Assembly: GCA_951640195.1 (NCBI GenBank)
Contig: OX621172.1
Coordinates: 1,116,001-1,180,000, forward strand
DNA length: 64,000 nt
Reading direction: 5' to 3'
Source: Porpolomopsis calyptriformis
Lineage: Eukaryota; Basidiomycota; Agaricomycetes; Agaricales; Hygrophoraceae
The notes below the pieces were generated by a model. The model saw only the letters and a list, made by a program, of their open reading frames with translations, was not told the DNA's origin and ran no database searches. The position numbers were made by a program, and so were the translations under genes. Shown here one piece after another: positions 9,098 to 20,109 of this stretch. Each line of letters begins with the position of its first letter. The stretch's first letter is position 1.

Positions 9098-11824
9098 TGG
9101 TTCTGCGTCTTGAAAAAGAATGGAACCCTAAGAATTGTTCATGACCTTCAGCCTCTAAATAAAGTCACCATTAGAGATGCTGGTCTCCCTCCCATTGTGG
9201 ATGATTTTGTAGAACCATTTGCAGGACGCCAATGTTACACAGTCTTTGACCTTTTCTGGGGATTTGATGCTAGAAAGGTCCATCCAGCCTCACGAGATCT
9301 TACTGCCTTTTATACACCACTTGGACTTCTTCATATCACTTCATTGCCTATGGGATTCACTAACTCACCAGCTGAATTCCAGAAATGTATGACTTTCATT
9401 CTTCAAGATGAAATCCCTGTAGTTGCAAACATCTTTATTGATGACCTGCCAATTAAAGGGCCTCCCTCAAGATTTCTCGATAAAGATGGAAAGCCAGAAG
9501 TACTTCCTGATAACCCTGGAATCAGAAGATTTATTTGGGAACATGCCTTAGATGTACACTGTGTTATGCACCGAGTAAAATGTGCAGGTGGAACCTTTGC
9601 TGCTAAGAAATCCCAGATATGTAGACCTAATGTGCTTATAGTTGGACAGAAGTGTACCCCTGAAGGACATTGTCCAGAGGATGACAAAGTATCCAAGATC
9701 CTCAAATGGCCCCCTCTCAAGACTCCTAAAGAAGTACGAGGCTTCTTAGGATTATGTGGAACAGTACGTATTTGGATTCAAGACTACTCTCATCTGGCCA
9801 GACCTCTCACAGAATTGGTTCATAAAGATGCAGAGTTCATTTGGGATGATAGAAGACAAGAAGCCTTTGATACACTAAAACAGAAAATCGCCTCAGCCCC
9901 AGCCTTACGTCCAATTGACTATCAATCAGACAATCCAGTTATATTATCTGTAGATAGCAGCTTTATTGCTGCAGGATTTATCCTGTCCCAAATTGATGAT
10001 GAAGGAAAATGTCGTCCAGCTAGATATGGCTCACTACCCATGAATGAAAGAGAGGCTAGGTATTCCCAGCCTAAACTTGAATTATATGGACTATATCGTG
10101 CACTACGCCATTGGAGGCTATATCTTATTGGAGTTAAGAATCTCCATGTAGAAGTTGATGCCAAGTATATCAAAGGCATGCTTAATGAACCAGATCTCCA
10201 ACCCAATGCTGCTGTTAACAGATGGATCCAAGGGATTCTCTTATTTGATTTCAAACTTATTCATATACCTGCTACTCAATTCAGAGGACCAGATGCCCTT
10301 TCTAGAAGAGAGTTAGCAGAGGATGAAGAATTCCCTATTCATAGTGATGCATGGTTAGATGATCTTGCATTACTTATCCACGTTCCTTTACTTCAATCAA
10401 TTAAAGATTTTTCATTTGTAACTGCTACACCCCTCCCTTACTCTTCATATGCCCTCCCTTCATCATCCACAAGATCACGCCAAGACCTTTTATTATTAGA
10501 AATTTATAAATTCCTTTCTACTTTTCATCTACCCCATTTCTCAAGTTTACAGGAGCGAAAAAGATTTATCAAGAAAGCCACACAGTTCTTTGTGAAAGAA
10601 GAAAAGATGTTTAAAAGAAGCAATAAGTCACCATTACTAGTAATTCTAAAGCCAAAGAAGAGGCTTGCTATCCTCACTCAAGCCCACGAAAACCTAGGCC
10701 ATAAGGGAGAACAAGCAGTCTTTGAAATTATCTGCATACGATTCTTCTGGCCACATCTTAGAACAGATGTCCACCATCATATCTCCTCATGCCATGAGTG
10801 CCAAATCCGAAGCCTCAAACGAATGGAGTTACCTCCTACAAATTCCACGCCTACTACTCTTTTCGAAAAAGTGTATATTGATGTTATGTTCATGCCTCCA
10901 TCTGCTGGATTCCACTTCATTGTCGCAGCTCGTGATGACCTTACTGGAATAGTTGAAGCCAAGGCCTTACGTAGAAATGATTCCCAGAGCCTAGCTAAGT
11001 TCTTCTGGGAACAACTTTATTGCCGATATGGGGCAATTGGTCATGTTGTGACAGATAATGGAAGTGAAGTCAGAGGAGCATTTGAAATACTGCTGCAGAG
11101 ACTGAATATACCCCAAGTTCGGATCTCTCCATATAACAAGCATGCCAATGGAGTTGTGGAACGTGGTCACTTCACACTACGAGAGGCTATTGTCAAGTCA
11201 AGTGACAAAGATAAATTTGGAAGGATCAGAAACTGGCACAAACAGGTGGAGATAGCAGCCTTTGCTGACCGAGTTACAGTCAGTAGTGTTACAGGATATT
11301 CCCCATATTATCTCCTTCATGGAATGCATCCCTTATTACCCTTTGATCTTGCAGAAGCTACCTTCATGGTTGAGGGTTTCCAATCAGGATTATCAACCTC
11401 TGATCTCCTTGCCCTGAGGATTAGACAGCTAGAACGACGTCAAGAAGATATTGACAAAGCTGCTGAAACTCTAAAGAAAGCTCGTTTCAAGTCTAAGCAA
11501 CAGTTTGAACACCGTTTCAGGAAGCATCTCATCAGAAGATATTATAGACCAGGAGAACTAGTCCTTGTCAGAAATAGCCGATTAGAATCTACCTTAGGAA
11601 GGCTCAAGACAGAACCAAGGTACCTTGGCCCATATAAGGTAGCCAAGAGAACGACAAGAGGAGCCTACATCCTCCAGGAACTGGATGGAGCCGAACATGC
11701 GGAATGTTATGCTGCATTCCGCTTACTCCCCTACGTCTATCGAGATAGCCCTACCCTATATAGATTATCCCATGATGATGAGATTGCCGATGGGCAAACA
11801 GCTCCCGAGGACTCCGATCATTGA
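9098..11824 (+). CDS. Element A pol: reverse transcriptase, RNase H, integrase
   Basis: About 908 codons are open after the TGA at 9095. RT: FCVLKKNGTLRIVHDLQPLN, PMGFTNSPAEFQ and a FIDD catalytic box at 9434-9445 (the usual YxDD has F first). RNase H: VDSSFIAAGFIL, the KLELYGLYRAL helix, VEVDAKYIKG. Integrase: a HHCC finger (HENLGHKGE ... CHECQ) and a DDE core with YIDVMFM, TDNGSEV and NGVVERGH. The C-terminal part has RPGELVLVRNS and PRYLGPYKV, the GPY/F-like module. No chromodomain follows. It makes cDNA and integrates it. All key catalytic residues are present. Confidence 0.9.
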   Translation, partial: WFCVLKKNGTLRIVHDLQPLNKVTIRDAGLPPIVDDFVEPFAGRQCYTVFDLFWGFDARKVHPASRDLTAFYTPLGLLHITSLPMGFTNSPAEFQKCMTFILQDEIPVVANIFIDDLPIKGPPSRFLDKDGKPEVLPDNPGIRRFIWEHALDVHCVMHRVKCAGGTFAAKKSQICRPNVLIVGQKCTPEGHCPEDDKVSKILKWPPLKTPKEVRGFLGLCGTVRIWIQDYSHLARPLTELVHKDAEFIWDDRRQEAFDTLKQKIASAPALRPIDYQSDNPVILSVDSSFIAAGFILSQIDDEGKCRPARYGSLPMNEREARYSQPKLELYGLYRALRHWRLYLIGVKNLHVEVDAKYIKGMLNEPDLQPNAAVNRWIQGILLFDFKLIHIPATQFRGPDALSRRELAEDEEFPIHSDAWLDDLALLIHVPLLQSIKDFSFVTATPLPYSSYALPSSSTRSRQDLLLLEIYKFLSTFHLPHFSSLQERKRFIKKATQFFVKEEKMFKRSNKSPLLVILKPKKRLAILTQAHENLGHKGEQAVFEIICIRFFWPHLRTDVHHHISSCHECQIRSLKRMELPPTNSTPTTLFEKVYIDVMFMPPSAGFHFIVAARDDLTGIVEAKALRRNDSQSLAKFFWEQLYCRYGAIGHVVTDNGSEVRGAFEILLQRLNIPQVRISPYNKHANGVVERGHFTLREAIVKSSDKDKFGRIRNWHKQVEIAAFADRVTVSSVTGYSPYYLLHGMHPLLPFDLAEATFMVEGFQSGLSTSDLLALRIRQLERRQEDIDKAAETLKKARFKSKQQFEHRFRKHLIRRYYRPGELVLVRNSRLESTLGRLKTEPRYLGPYKVAKRTTRGAYILQELDGAEHAECYAAFRLLPYVYRDSPTLYRLSHDDEIADGQTAPEDSDH

Positions 11825-12034
11825 TCAGAACCCAGCGATCTGGACACTGATATTGAAATGGGAAGTTTAAGTAATGAGACTTCCTAATCAAGACTTAATC
11901 GTCAATCAGATCTAGCCACCTGATGTAAACTGCATGCCCCCACACTCGCTTATTACTTTCCTTCAATCTAGATGACGACAAGCTACCTCCTGCTGCAAAG
12001 TCCCTCCCCTCCACTCGAAATCAAACTGCTCATC

Positions 12035-12556
12035 ATGTCGACACCCTATTCCGCTGAAGCACAACGCCAATGGTTCAACTGGGACCAGGCAAACCCGAAC
12101 AACCAAGCCACGTCTAGCAACCTCCCCCCACCTACAACACACGTACTGCTGCCCCCACCTCTCACTGCCTACGATTGCCATAACCCCCACCAACCCCTTT
12201 ATACCCTCATGCCTGCAATGGATGAGGCACCGGCTAATCCGTCAAAGGACGAAATCATCGCGACCCTACTTAGGGATTGACATCAGCAAGACGTGTACCT
12301 TCGGAAGCTCGAGAGCAAGCTCTTTGAGCTCAATGGCAAACTTGTAGGGCAGGAGCTAGCGCTACGTTTAAGGGCGGAAATGATTGAGTATTGGATGGAT
12401 CAAGCTACATACTGGGAGTCTAGGTATGTAACAGCATATGGGCAAAGCGCGTTCATCCCATCTATTCCCCCCCTTCCCCCCAATATCATTATCCCTCCTT
12501 CATCTCTCATTGGTGCCAATGGCCCCATGGAGGAAGAACCCTTAGATAGGGAGTAG
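12035..12556 (+). pseudogene. Element A ORF3a, small coiled-coil protein, one TGA
   Basis: ATG 12035 (MSTPYSAEAQRQWFNWDQAN) starts a 173-codon frame broken only by TGA 12278-12280, probably from CGA. After it, DVYLRKLESKLFELNGKL is a heptad-like helix, followed by MIEYWMDQATYWESRY. That Leu-rich helix plus aromatic YW/W pattern recalls ORF3 of the chromodomain elements, though sequence similarity is weak. It lies about 210 bp after pol on the same strand. No signal peptide or transmembrane segment. Function unknown. Confidence 0.55.
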
Positions 12557-12773
12557 TATTTGTTCCTCATACACGCGCCGCCAATTCTTTGTTTTATTTT
12601 TGTATAGTCCTTTTTACTCTTTTTACCACAATGTCACAGAAAGAATCTCTTATTAGGAGTAATCCCTGTAAATAGGAGAGACATTGGGTAAATAATTAAA
12701 TATGTAAACCCTCTACAAGCGACAGAATCGTTAAAGGATTGACTAAGATTTCAGCTCAGGCTAGTCACGTGCC

Positions 12774-12780
12774 TATAAAC
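12774..12780 (+). promoter_or_regulatory. TATA-like box ahead of element A ORF3b
   Basis: TATAAAC stands about 80 bp upstream of ATG 12859 and 218 bp after ORF3a. It could give ORF3b its own transcript. Confidence 0.35.
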
Positions 12781-12858
12781 CGGGTTCAGTTCACAAGCCA
12801 CGATATCGCACTCACCGCTATCCAACACCGCCCTCAGCCTTTACTCTTTTTTATTACA

Positions 12859-13293
12859 ATGCAGTCATCCACTTCCCTCACTTCTATCCCCGAATCTAAC
12901 TATGAGGACACCGCCAACTCATCCACACGCACTCTCCTTCGCGAATCTCGTCTTTTCCGTGCCTCGGTTGAAGTCGAACGGCCACCCCCCATATATGTCT
13001 CTGGGCCAAGAACTGGCCTAATTCTTCCAGACCACTCATATCCCCCACCCCAAGCTACCTCCACCCCCACTGTACTCGCTACCGCTCAACGACTACAAAG
13101 CGGTTTTCAGTCCCTCAACTGGGAGGGGTTTGTTTTCCATCTCAGCTGCATTCAAGGTGGTCCTATTCAACTGGGATCCCTAGTTCAATTCCGCTACCCA
13201 AGCAACCAAGTCCAAAGACAAGGACAAGCAATAATTACTAGCGTCTGGATCATCGCAAAATCGTATTGGGTGTTGGAGGCACGTTTGGAGTGA
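12859..13293 (+). CDS. Element A ORF3b, 144-residue unknown protein
   Basis: Open from ATG 12859 (MQSSTSLTSIPESNYEDTAN) to TGA 13291-13293. The frame is open further upstream, but this is the first ATG with a plausible context (TTACAATGC). The product has a Ser/Thr-rich start, a Pro-rich middle and a more hydrophobic end (FVFHLSCIQGGPIQLGSLVQ). No family recognised. It sits between ORF3a and the 3' LTR, and its intact state next to damaged gag/pol is notable. Confidence 0.5.
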   Translation: MQSSTSLTSIPESNYEDTANSSTRTLLRESRLFRASVEVERPPPIYVSGPRTGLILPDHSYPPPQATSTPTVLATAQRLQSGFQSLNWEGFVFHLSCIQGGPIQLGSLVQFRYPSNQVQRQGQAIITSVWIIAKSYWVLEARLE

Positions 13294-13495
13294 GAAGACG
13301 TTGATATTTTGCTTGTGGTGGATCGGAACGATGCTAGGATGGAAAAGAAGGAACCTTGGAATGGATGGTTGGGAAGGTTCTTCCCTTGCTGTACCGAATA
13401 TGAGACCTCGTCTGTATAAAAGATTACTAGGTCGATAGACATTGTATATACAAGAATCAACTGAGGGCAGTTGTAATTTCTTTGTCCCCTGCAGA
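13294..13495 (+). other. Element A 3' untranslated region before the 3' LTR
   Basis: About 200 bp with a purine-rich stretch near 13335-13365 but no classic polypurine tract directly against the LTR, which is preceded by TTTGTCCCCTGCAGA. Nothing coding was seen. Confidence 0.4.
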
Positions 13496-14538
13496 TGTCA
13501 TGATCCCAAACTGATTTGGTATCAAACTTAACCAAAGATCATGCATTCAGCAAGTAGCATCCATAGCTCAAATATCCTTTATCTTATCTTATCTGATCTT
13601 ATCTTAGATAAGATATCACTATCCTTCACACATTATCTTATCTCAGATAAGATACACTACTATCTTTACTTATGCTATCTTATCATAGACAATAGCATTC
13701 TTCCCATTGTTCTCTGAGTCAGAATGACTCATATCCCATTTCTCTATTGTTCTGTCATCACTCCATTGTTCTCTGAGTCACTATGACTCATATTAATCTT
13801 CCCCATTGTTCTCCTCATTGTCTGACTCATAGTGAGTCACAATTCAAACTCCTCATTGTTCTTTTGTCCATTGTTCTTATTTCCTATTGTTCTCATTACC
13901 CATTGTTCTCAAACATATATAAAGGGCCCCCTTTTCACCAGTGAGGAGTTTAGTTCACAGTTCAGTTGACTTTTAACCCACTTTTACCCCACTCCCCTCC
14001 CCCTAGTCTACTCTTCCCCTTTTCCCTTGAACTCACCCCCTAGTACTCAGTACCTAGTACTACCCCTTATTGATACTACTTGTCTGTAGTCAATACATCC
14101 AATCCAATCTAGTCTATTAAGCTTATACCCTGTGTGATTTCACCTAAGCCCTCTTACGTTAAGAACCAACTTAGGAATCACCCCTTGACGTATTTCTGTA
14201 AGTTGAAGATAGCCACCAAGGACTATCTTATCTTACTTCAGCCCCTGCTTATTCATCACATTCTCTAAGTCTCAGTCCTTATTGGAGAGACCTCACTGTG
14301 ATACATATTCTTCTAAGTCAGCTGTTGACTTCATTCTTGCTCTCCCAGTCAATACTATCCATTGAGTTTGGATAGCCTGCTCATCTGTACATCCTAGCCA
14401 AGGATTACTCAAGCCCTATCAAAGGAGGAAGTGATCATTACCCAATCAACTCACATCTCCCCCGAACAACTAGGACCTACTTGATTGACGTATAACTCCA
14501 GTAGTCCTAGAAGTGAAGTATTTATATTTCACCTGATA
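13496..14538 (+). repeat. 3' LTR of element A
   Basis: 1043 bp, same length as the 5' LTR, with about seven transitions between them by eye. It is followed at 14539 by the GCGC target duplication and then by element B sequence. Confidence 0.95.
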
Positions 14539-14599
14539 GCGCCTCTCAGATCTAAGAATAGAATTCAAAAAATGAACAGCCGGAATGATGACAAACAAG

Positions 14600-17500
14600 T
14601 TAAGTCGCTGTTTGAATTAAGTCTTCATAAGTCTTCACAATTTCTTTGGCGTGTCGTAAGATGTTCGATCGTTCTTCCCAAGTGGCTTCTTTGATCAGAT
14701 AACCTTTCCATTTGACCAGATATTTTCGTCAGTGTTTAGCTCCAGAGTGTTGAAGAATAGATTCGACTTCATATTCTTCTTCATTCTTGATCAGATCTGG
14801 GGGAGGTTGAGATGTATCAGTGATATCAGGGTGGAGCGACTTATCTTCAACGTTTGGTCTCAGGAGTGATATGTGAAAGACTGGGTGGAGCTTCCAAGTT
14901 CCGGGAATATCAATGAGATACGCAAGATCCAATACTTGTTTCAGGATCTTGAATGGTCCAGTCCTTCAGTTATCTAGCTTCTTGGCAGGTCAAGTCGTCT
15001 TGATGTTCTTGGTATCTAACCAAACCAAATCTCTGACTTTGAAGGAGGGGGAGAGTTTCCGTTTTCGATTGGCATACTTTTTCATTGATTCTGCAGCATA
15101 TGATAGTGATTCGCCAGCATTCTTCTGAGCACGTGTGAGACGTTTGTGAAAGGTATTTGCTGTGGGGACGTTACTCGGGGATTTGATAGTGATTGGTAAA
15201 TGAGGGTGACAGCCATATTCTAGATAGAAGGGTGATTGTGAAGTGGCGGAGTGCTGTCGATTATTGTAAGCGAATTCGGCAGAAGCTAACCATTCGGACC
15301 AGTCGTCTTGCATGAAATTGGTATAGAATCATAGGTAGACTTCGAGTTCTTGGTTCGTACGCTCAGTCTGACCATCGGTTTCGGGATGATAAGTAGTAGA
15401 TAGTCCAGAAATGGTTCCTAGAAGTTTATTAGGGGCTTCAGTGAATTTTGATGCAAATTGAACTCCACGATTGGAAATGATCTTCTTTGGCCATCTATGA
15501 TGTTTCCAGATGTGATCACGGAAGAGTTGGGCAGCACCTTCTGATGAAAGATTGGAAGTCGTTGGAATAAAGTGGGCACATTTCGTAAAGCGATTGACAA
15601 CTACCATTACAGCATCATATCCAAGCGAGTCAGGTAATTGGACGATGAGATCGACGGTTATCTCAGTCCATGGTTCAGCAGTGGGGGGTATAGGTTTCAG
15701 GAGTCCTATCAGCTTCGAAGGGTAATTCTTGTTTTATTGACAAGCAGGGCAGGATCGTACGTAGTTGATGATGTCTTGAGAGACGCCATCCCAAACAAAG
15801 TTTCAGAGCACCAGCTCCTTCATCTTCTCAATGCCAGGGTGTCCAGCATGGGGGTAGGCGTGGGACAGTTGTATTATGTCTGTGTGCAAAGATACTTCCT
15901 CCAGCACCACAATTCGACCTTCAACATCGTGAACCAACCCATTGGCTTGGTCCCAAAACAATGAGGCATCCTTGATTCTCTGTGAGATTTTGTTCAGTAT
16001 TAGTAGCTTGAAGCGTAATTTTGTGAAAAAGTCTGGTTTCGAAAGTTTGATGATTGAATTGATCCAGTGATCATCTGTGATTAAAATCTCATTTTCCACC
16101 TTGCCTTTACCTTCGTCGAAATAGTCTGGATGTCTGGATAGTCCATCGGCTTTATTCTTCCTCCCTGGGACATACTCAATCTTGTACTTGTATCTCAACA
16201 GAATTTCTGACCAGCGAGCACGTCATCTAAATAACACGTGAGTGATACTGAAATACTTGAGGGCAAGGCTGTCGGTACGAATCAGAAGATCATGTCGTGA
16301 ACCTTCCAAGAGATGTCGCCATGTTTTGAGACAGTCTATAATCACTAGAAGCTCAGCGTCATGAGTTGGATATTTCTTTTCAGCAGGGGTTAAAGATCTT
16401 GAATGAAAGCCTATGGGTTTCCAATCGTTTCCATGCAGCTGAGACAGTATACCTCCTAAGGCAAATCCAGAGGTGTCAGTCTCTAAGTAGTACGGTAGGT
16501 CTTGGTCTGGGACTTCGAGGACAGGGGCATTCGTGAGGGAGTGCTTTAACTGATCAAAGGCGTGTTGTTGTTCGGGGGTCCATTCCCATATGGTATCCTT
16601 ACAGAGCAACTAGTTGAGTGGTTGGGTGATCTTTGAGAAGTTCTTGATGTATTTTCTCCAGAAGTTCGCACTTCCGAGGAAGGATTGAAGCTGTTTGACT
16701 GTTTGAGGTTCAGGCCATTCAACTATGGCTTTGACCTTCTTGGGATTGGTTCTGATATGACCTTTTGTCAAGGTTATTCCCAGATAGATCACCTCTTCCT
16801 TCTTGAATTGGTATTTAACAGGTTTGCAGGAGAGTTTGTACTTCTTCATAATATCAAGGGTTTTGAATGTCCAGTAATGCAGTTCTTCTAGATCGTCTCC
16901 GCAGATAAGAATGTCATTGATATAGATAAAAACACAACCTGATTTTAGCACTTCAGCAAATCGCATATCAATCATCTGTTGGAACGTAGCTGGAGAATTT
17001 CATAGACCAAAAAACATCACTCTTGGAATGTAAAGTCCTTCAACCGTATTGAAGGCAGCTTTCCATTCGTCGCCTTCTTTGATTCAAATGTTGTTGAATC
17101 CCCATTGGATGTCCACAACTGTGAACAGCGCAGCAGATTGCAACTTGGGCTGTTAGACAATTTGATGTAAAAGTGGAAGGGGATAACAGTCGGGAACTGT
17201 AAAGTGATTTAAATAGTGATAGTCTTCAATTGGCCTGTATCCAGCATCTTGTCCTTTCGCGTTGATTTCTTCAGCTTTCTTTCCTAGGAAGAATGGAGCA
17301 GCTTGAGGCAAAGATCCTTTGAATATTCGTCCAGTGGCTACATTTTCAGCTAAAAACTTCTTCAGGAATTCTTTCTCTTGAGGGGACATCAGATAAACCA
17401 TGTCAGTTTGAGGCACAAAGTTGTCTCTAAGATCAATGACGTGATCGAACTCAGAATGAGGTGGAAGGCAATCGAAGGACTCCTTGGCAAAGACGCTAGC

Positions 17501-18141
17501 ATAGTCTTTCCAATAGACCTCTGGTACAAACTTTCGCATATCTTCCTCCACCATGCTGGCTTGAGATTCATCCAATTTTAAAATACTTGTAATTGCCAGC
17601 AAGACCGATTCTACCACAGAGGGTTCTGCTTTGCCGCTACAATACCGATGAGAAGTCTCTTTGCCTCTGAGAGCCAGTGTTGACTTCTCCCAATCGATAC
17701 TAGGGTTTTGAGCTTTGAGCCATGGGTAGCCGAGGATAATATCAATTTTGGATCTGAGGTCGGTCACTTCCAAACAGATCCTTTCAATGTGTCCACCTGG
17801 AGCTTCTATCCAGACATCTGTGTCAAAACGATTGGGCCTCCTCAGTTCTCTGACCCATCAGCATTCCGTATGGGGATTGGGGATTCCAAATCCTGAAGAG
17901 TAAATTTGTGACAAGTTGCGAAGGTCTTGTCCATAAAGTTTCCAGAAGCTCCGCTATCAATAAGACACATGGCAGGGACACGTCGGCCAGTGTTTGAAGC
18001 TTTGATCCAAACGTCCATTGTAAGTCCTGAGTTACCCTTTTCGATAGTACCAAGAATTCGAAATAGATTGCATGGGGTAATGGTCCATCGAGTGGTATAG
18101 TCTGTAATATTGGGCAAATTGTCCAGACCTTTCAAAAACCC
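14600..18141 (-). pseudogene. Element B pol, broken
   Basis: Minus-strand relic of the full chromovirus polyprotein. In order: protease CLIDSGASGNFMDKTF near 17940, RT blocks near 17250-16900 (FIYINDILICGDD, where the second residue of the IDD box is Asn), RNase H LETDTSGFALGG near 16480, integrase with YPHAGHPGIEK near 15850 and YHPETDGQTERTNQE near 15360, and a chromodomain EEYEVESILQHSGA near 14750. Stops and frame changes occur throughout. It begins at the slippery site at 18135-18141 and ends with TAA 14600-14602, 62 bp from the element A insertion. Confidence 0.85.
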
Positions 18142-19637
18142 TGGGACTTCAAGTCCATTGCCAGCCTCTTCTTTTGATCATCCAACCAATTGCATATACC
18201 ACATTTCGCTATATCCGACAGAGTCTCGCTTGTTGCCAGTGTAGCAGGCAAGCTGACATTCTCCATGTTGGGCTCAGCAGTAATGACACATACGTCTCGG
18301 CCTTGTCCTTGTCCTTGTCCTCTGTAACCTCCTCTACCTCGATAGTATCCTCCTCAACGTGAGGAAGAGGTATCGGATATATTCTTCGCATCACCGGCAA
18401 CACGGTTTGGGCAGGCGTTCGCGAAGTGGCCAGGTTGGCTGCAGGAGTAACAATTTCCATACAGGATCATAAGGGTAGAAGAGGCAGACTCTTCTCTCTT
18501 GACTATGGGGGCTGCTGTCATTTGACGGGTCATCGTTGCAGCCACGGACGATCCTCGGGCAGGAAAGGGATTTGAATATTGAGGTCAGGACGTAGAGGAC
18601 TGTTTCTGTGAGGTGAGAATGTCCTTTTGATGTTGGTAATGTGTCGTGGCGTCCTTCCACTCTTGAAGTGTGGTAGGGATGGCGGGGAGTTGGTAAACAA
18701 ATTCTATGAACTTGGAGTTGAGTCCAGCTTGGTAGAGATCGATGAGGGCGGCATTATTGAAACCAGTATCGACCTGTAAAGCACCAAAGCGCAGGTTATA
18801 ATCTTCGATTTTCTTCCTTCCCTGGTGGAGATTCTTGATGTTGTTGCGAGCACAAGACTGTCTGTCAATTCCTTTGAACGTTGATCAGAATCGAGTTACA
18901 AACACAGCCCAGGTAGCAGTCAGGCCAGTCCAGTTGACAGCTTTCATGTCGTTGGTCTCCTTCTCAGACCAGGTTTGGGCCATCATGCCCTTCATGAAAG
19001 AAAGGGCAAAGGGGATCTTGTGTTCATCACAGTATGGTTTTCCCATAAAATACAATTTGCAGCTGTTAATAAATTTGTCGATGTCCTGCTGTTAACTAGT
19101 GAACTCATCTGGCTTGGCCATCTTTATCTCGATGGTGGGAGCGGCAGGAGGTTGGGGTTGAGGTTGCGGTGGGGGCTGAGGCTGAGCTTGGGCAGCAAGT
19201 TGTTGGTTGAGATTTTGAATCTCTGTCACCTGTTGAGCATTCGAAGCCTAGAGATTAGCCATTTCCCTCCGCAAGTCATTCATGACTGCGAGAATCTTGT
19301 TAAGGTTGGGAATGGGAGGGTTAGTGTGAGAACCCATTGGATCTGGTGATGATGAAGGTGAAGGTGTTGTTAAGGGTGAAGACAGTTGAGTAGGTTGTTG
19401 GAACGGGAAGGGTTAATACCTAACAGTAGGGGGAGTGATGGGATGTTGTGACTGGGCAGTAGCGAGTAGACCAGTTGTTTCACTTCGAGTTCTTCCTAGA
19501 GCTTGTGAGATACTTGGTAAAGGGGGAGCTTGACTAGCTTCCTCGTTTGGGTCTGGGAAGATTCGGGTTTGTAAGTAAAGCGACTGTGAAAGAGGATTCT
19601 GTTCAGAAGGGTCATAGAGATCCTCATTGTCATCGTC
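18132..19637 (-). pseudogene. Element B gag, broken
   Basis: The minus-strand frame contains a leader (DLYDPSEQNPLSQSLYLQTR), MGSHTNPPIPNLNKIL from the first plausible ATG at 19335-19337, a Gln/Pro-rich tract, the capsid block FALSFMKGMMAQTWSEKE, and a zinc knuckle CYSCSQPGHFANAC. It ends at TGA 18132-18134 in the context CAG GGT TTT TGA. Several TAG/TGA stops lie inside. Closest relative in the window: element D gag. Confidence 0.8.
18135..18141 (-). promoter_or_regulatory. -1 frameshift heptamer, element B gag/pol
   Basis: G GGT TTT in the gag frame directly before the gag stop, with pol in the -1 frame. The same heptamer occurs in D, F, G, I and J. Confidence 0.6.
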
Positions 19638-19685
19638 CAGTGTGAAAGCAAGGGTGGATCAAGTAGAGGGGAGAGAGCAAGAAGA

Positions 19686-19697
19686 AAGTCTGATTCT
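19686..19697 (-). other. Self-complementary primer site of element B
   Basis: Minus strand AGAATCAGACTT directly follows the LTR. Eleven of these bases pair perfectly with AAGTCTGATTC inside the same LTR (19798-19808), about 35 nt downstream of TATATAAA. This is the layout of Tf1-type self-priming. Confidence 0.6.
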
Positions 19698-20109
19698 TGT
19701 TATAAACTGGTTGTTGTCGAGATTGTTTTACTTCGGAGTGCTCTGTCCCAAGATGATGATAATGTCTCAAGTCCTAGTTATTGGGGTTGCTAACGAGGAA
19801 TCAGACTTAAGGTCTGAGTATGACTAACTAGGAGTTTATATACTGACTACGCTACTGCGGATGAGTCAGTGTTTACACAAGGAATACATGCAACAAGTAG
19901 AGATAAGCATGATAGAAGACTTGGAGCATGTGAAGAGATGAAACATAATCATTGGAAATGAAAAGTGTCCTATCTAGGATAGATGAAAAAGATAAGGTCA
20001 TGGTAAATCCCATGACAAAATTGTGGGGAATCCCAAGCAAAGATAAGACCAATCTGACTAAGCAACAATGACTAACATAGAGAAGGAATGAAAATTTACA
20101 TCCGTGACA
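19698..20109 (-). repeat. 5' LTR of element B
   Basis: 412 bp, minus-strand TGTCAC...TTATAACA. TATATAAA at 19835-19842 and a TGASTCA site at 19862-19868. Its outer edge abuts the broken end of element C with no target duplication. Confidence 0.93.

Larger units (their letters stand above)
1958..14538 (+). mobile_element. Element A: complete 12.6-kb Ty3/Gypsy-type retrotransposon inserted in B
   Basis: Two 1043-bp LTRs (1958-3000, 13496-14538) flank gag-protease, RT/RNase H/integrase and two small 3' ORFs. A GCGC target duplication lies at 1954-1957 and 14539-14542. Removing the element and one GCGC gives a sequence collinear with the intact paralogue in element D near 57240-57280. The LTRs differ at about seven sites by eye, all transitions, so the insertion is fairly young. 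Only four stop codons interrupt an otherwise open coding capacity. Confidence 0.95.
639..20109 (-). mobile_element. Element B: chromodomain Ty3/Gypsy retrotransposon, interrupted by element A
   Basis: Two 412-bp LTRs (639-1050 and 19698-20109) in the same orientation bound gag, pol and a third ORF on the minus strand. Removing element A leaves about 6.9 kb, the same size and gene order as intact element I. The LTRs differ at about 15 sites by eye. The flanks do not form a target duplication (TGCAG before 639, CTGAC after 20109), so the copy may result from recombination between two insertions. Gag and pol carry many stops. Confidence 0.9.
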
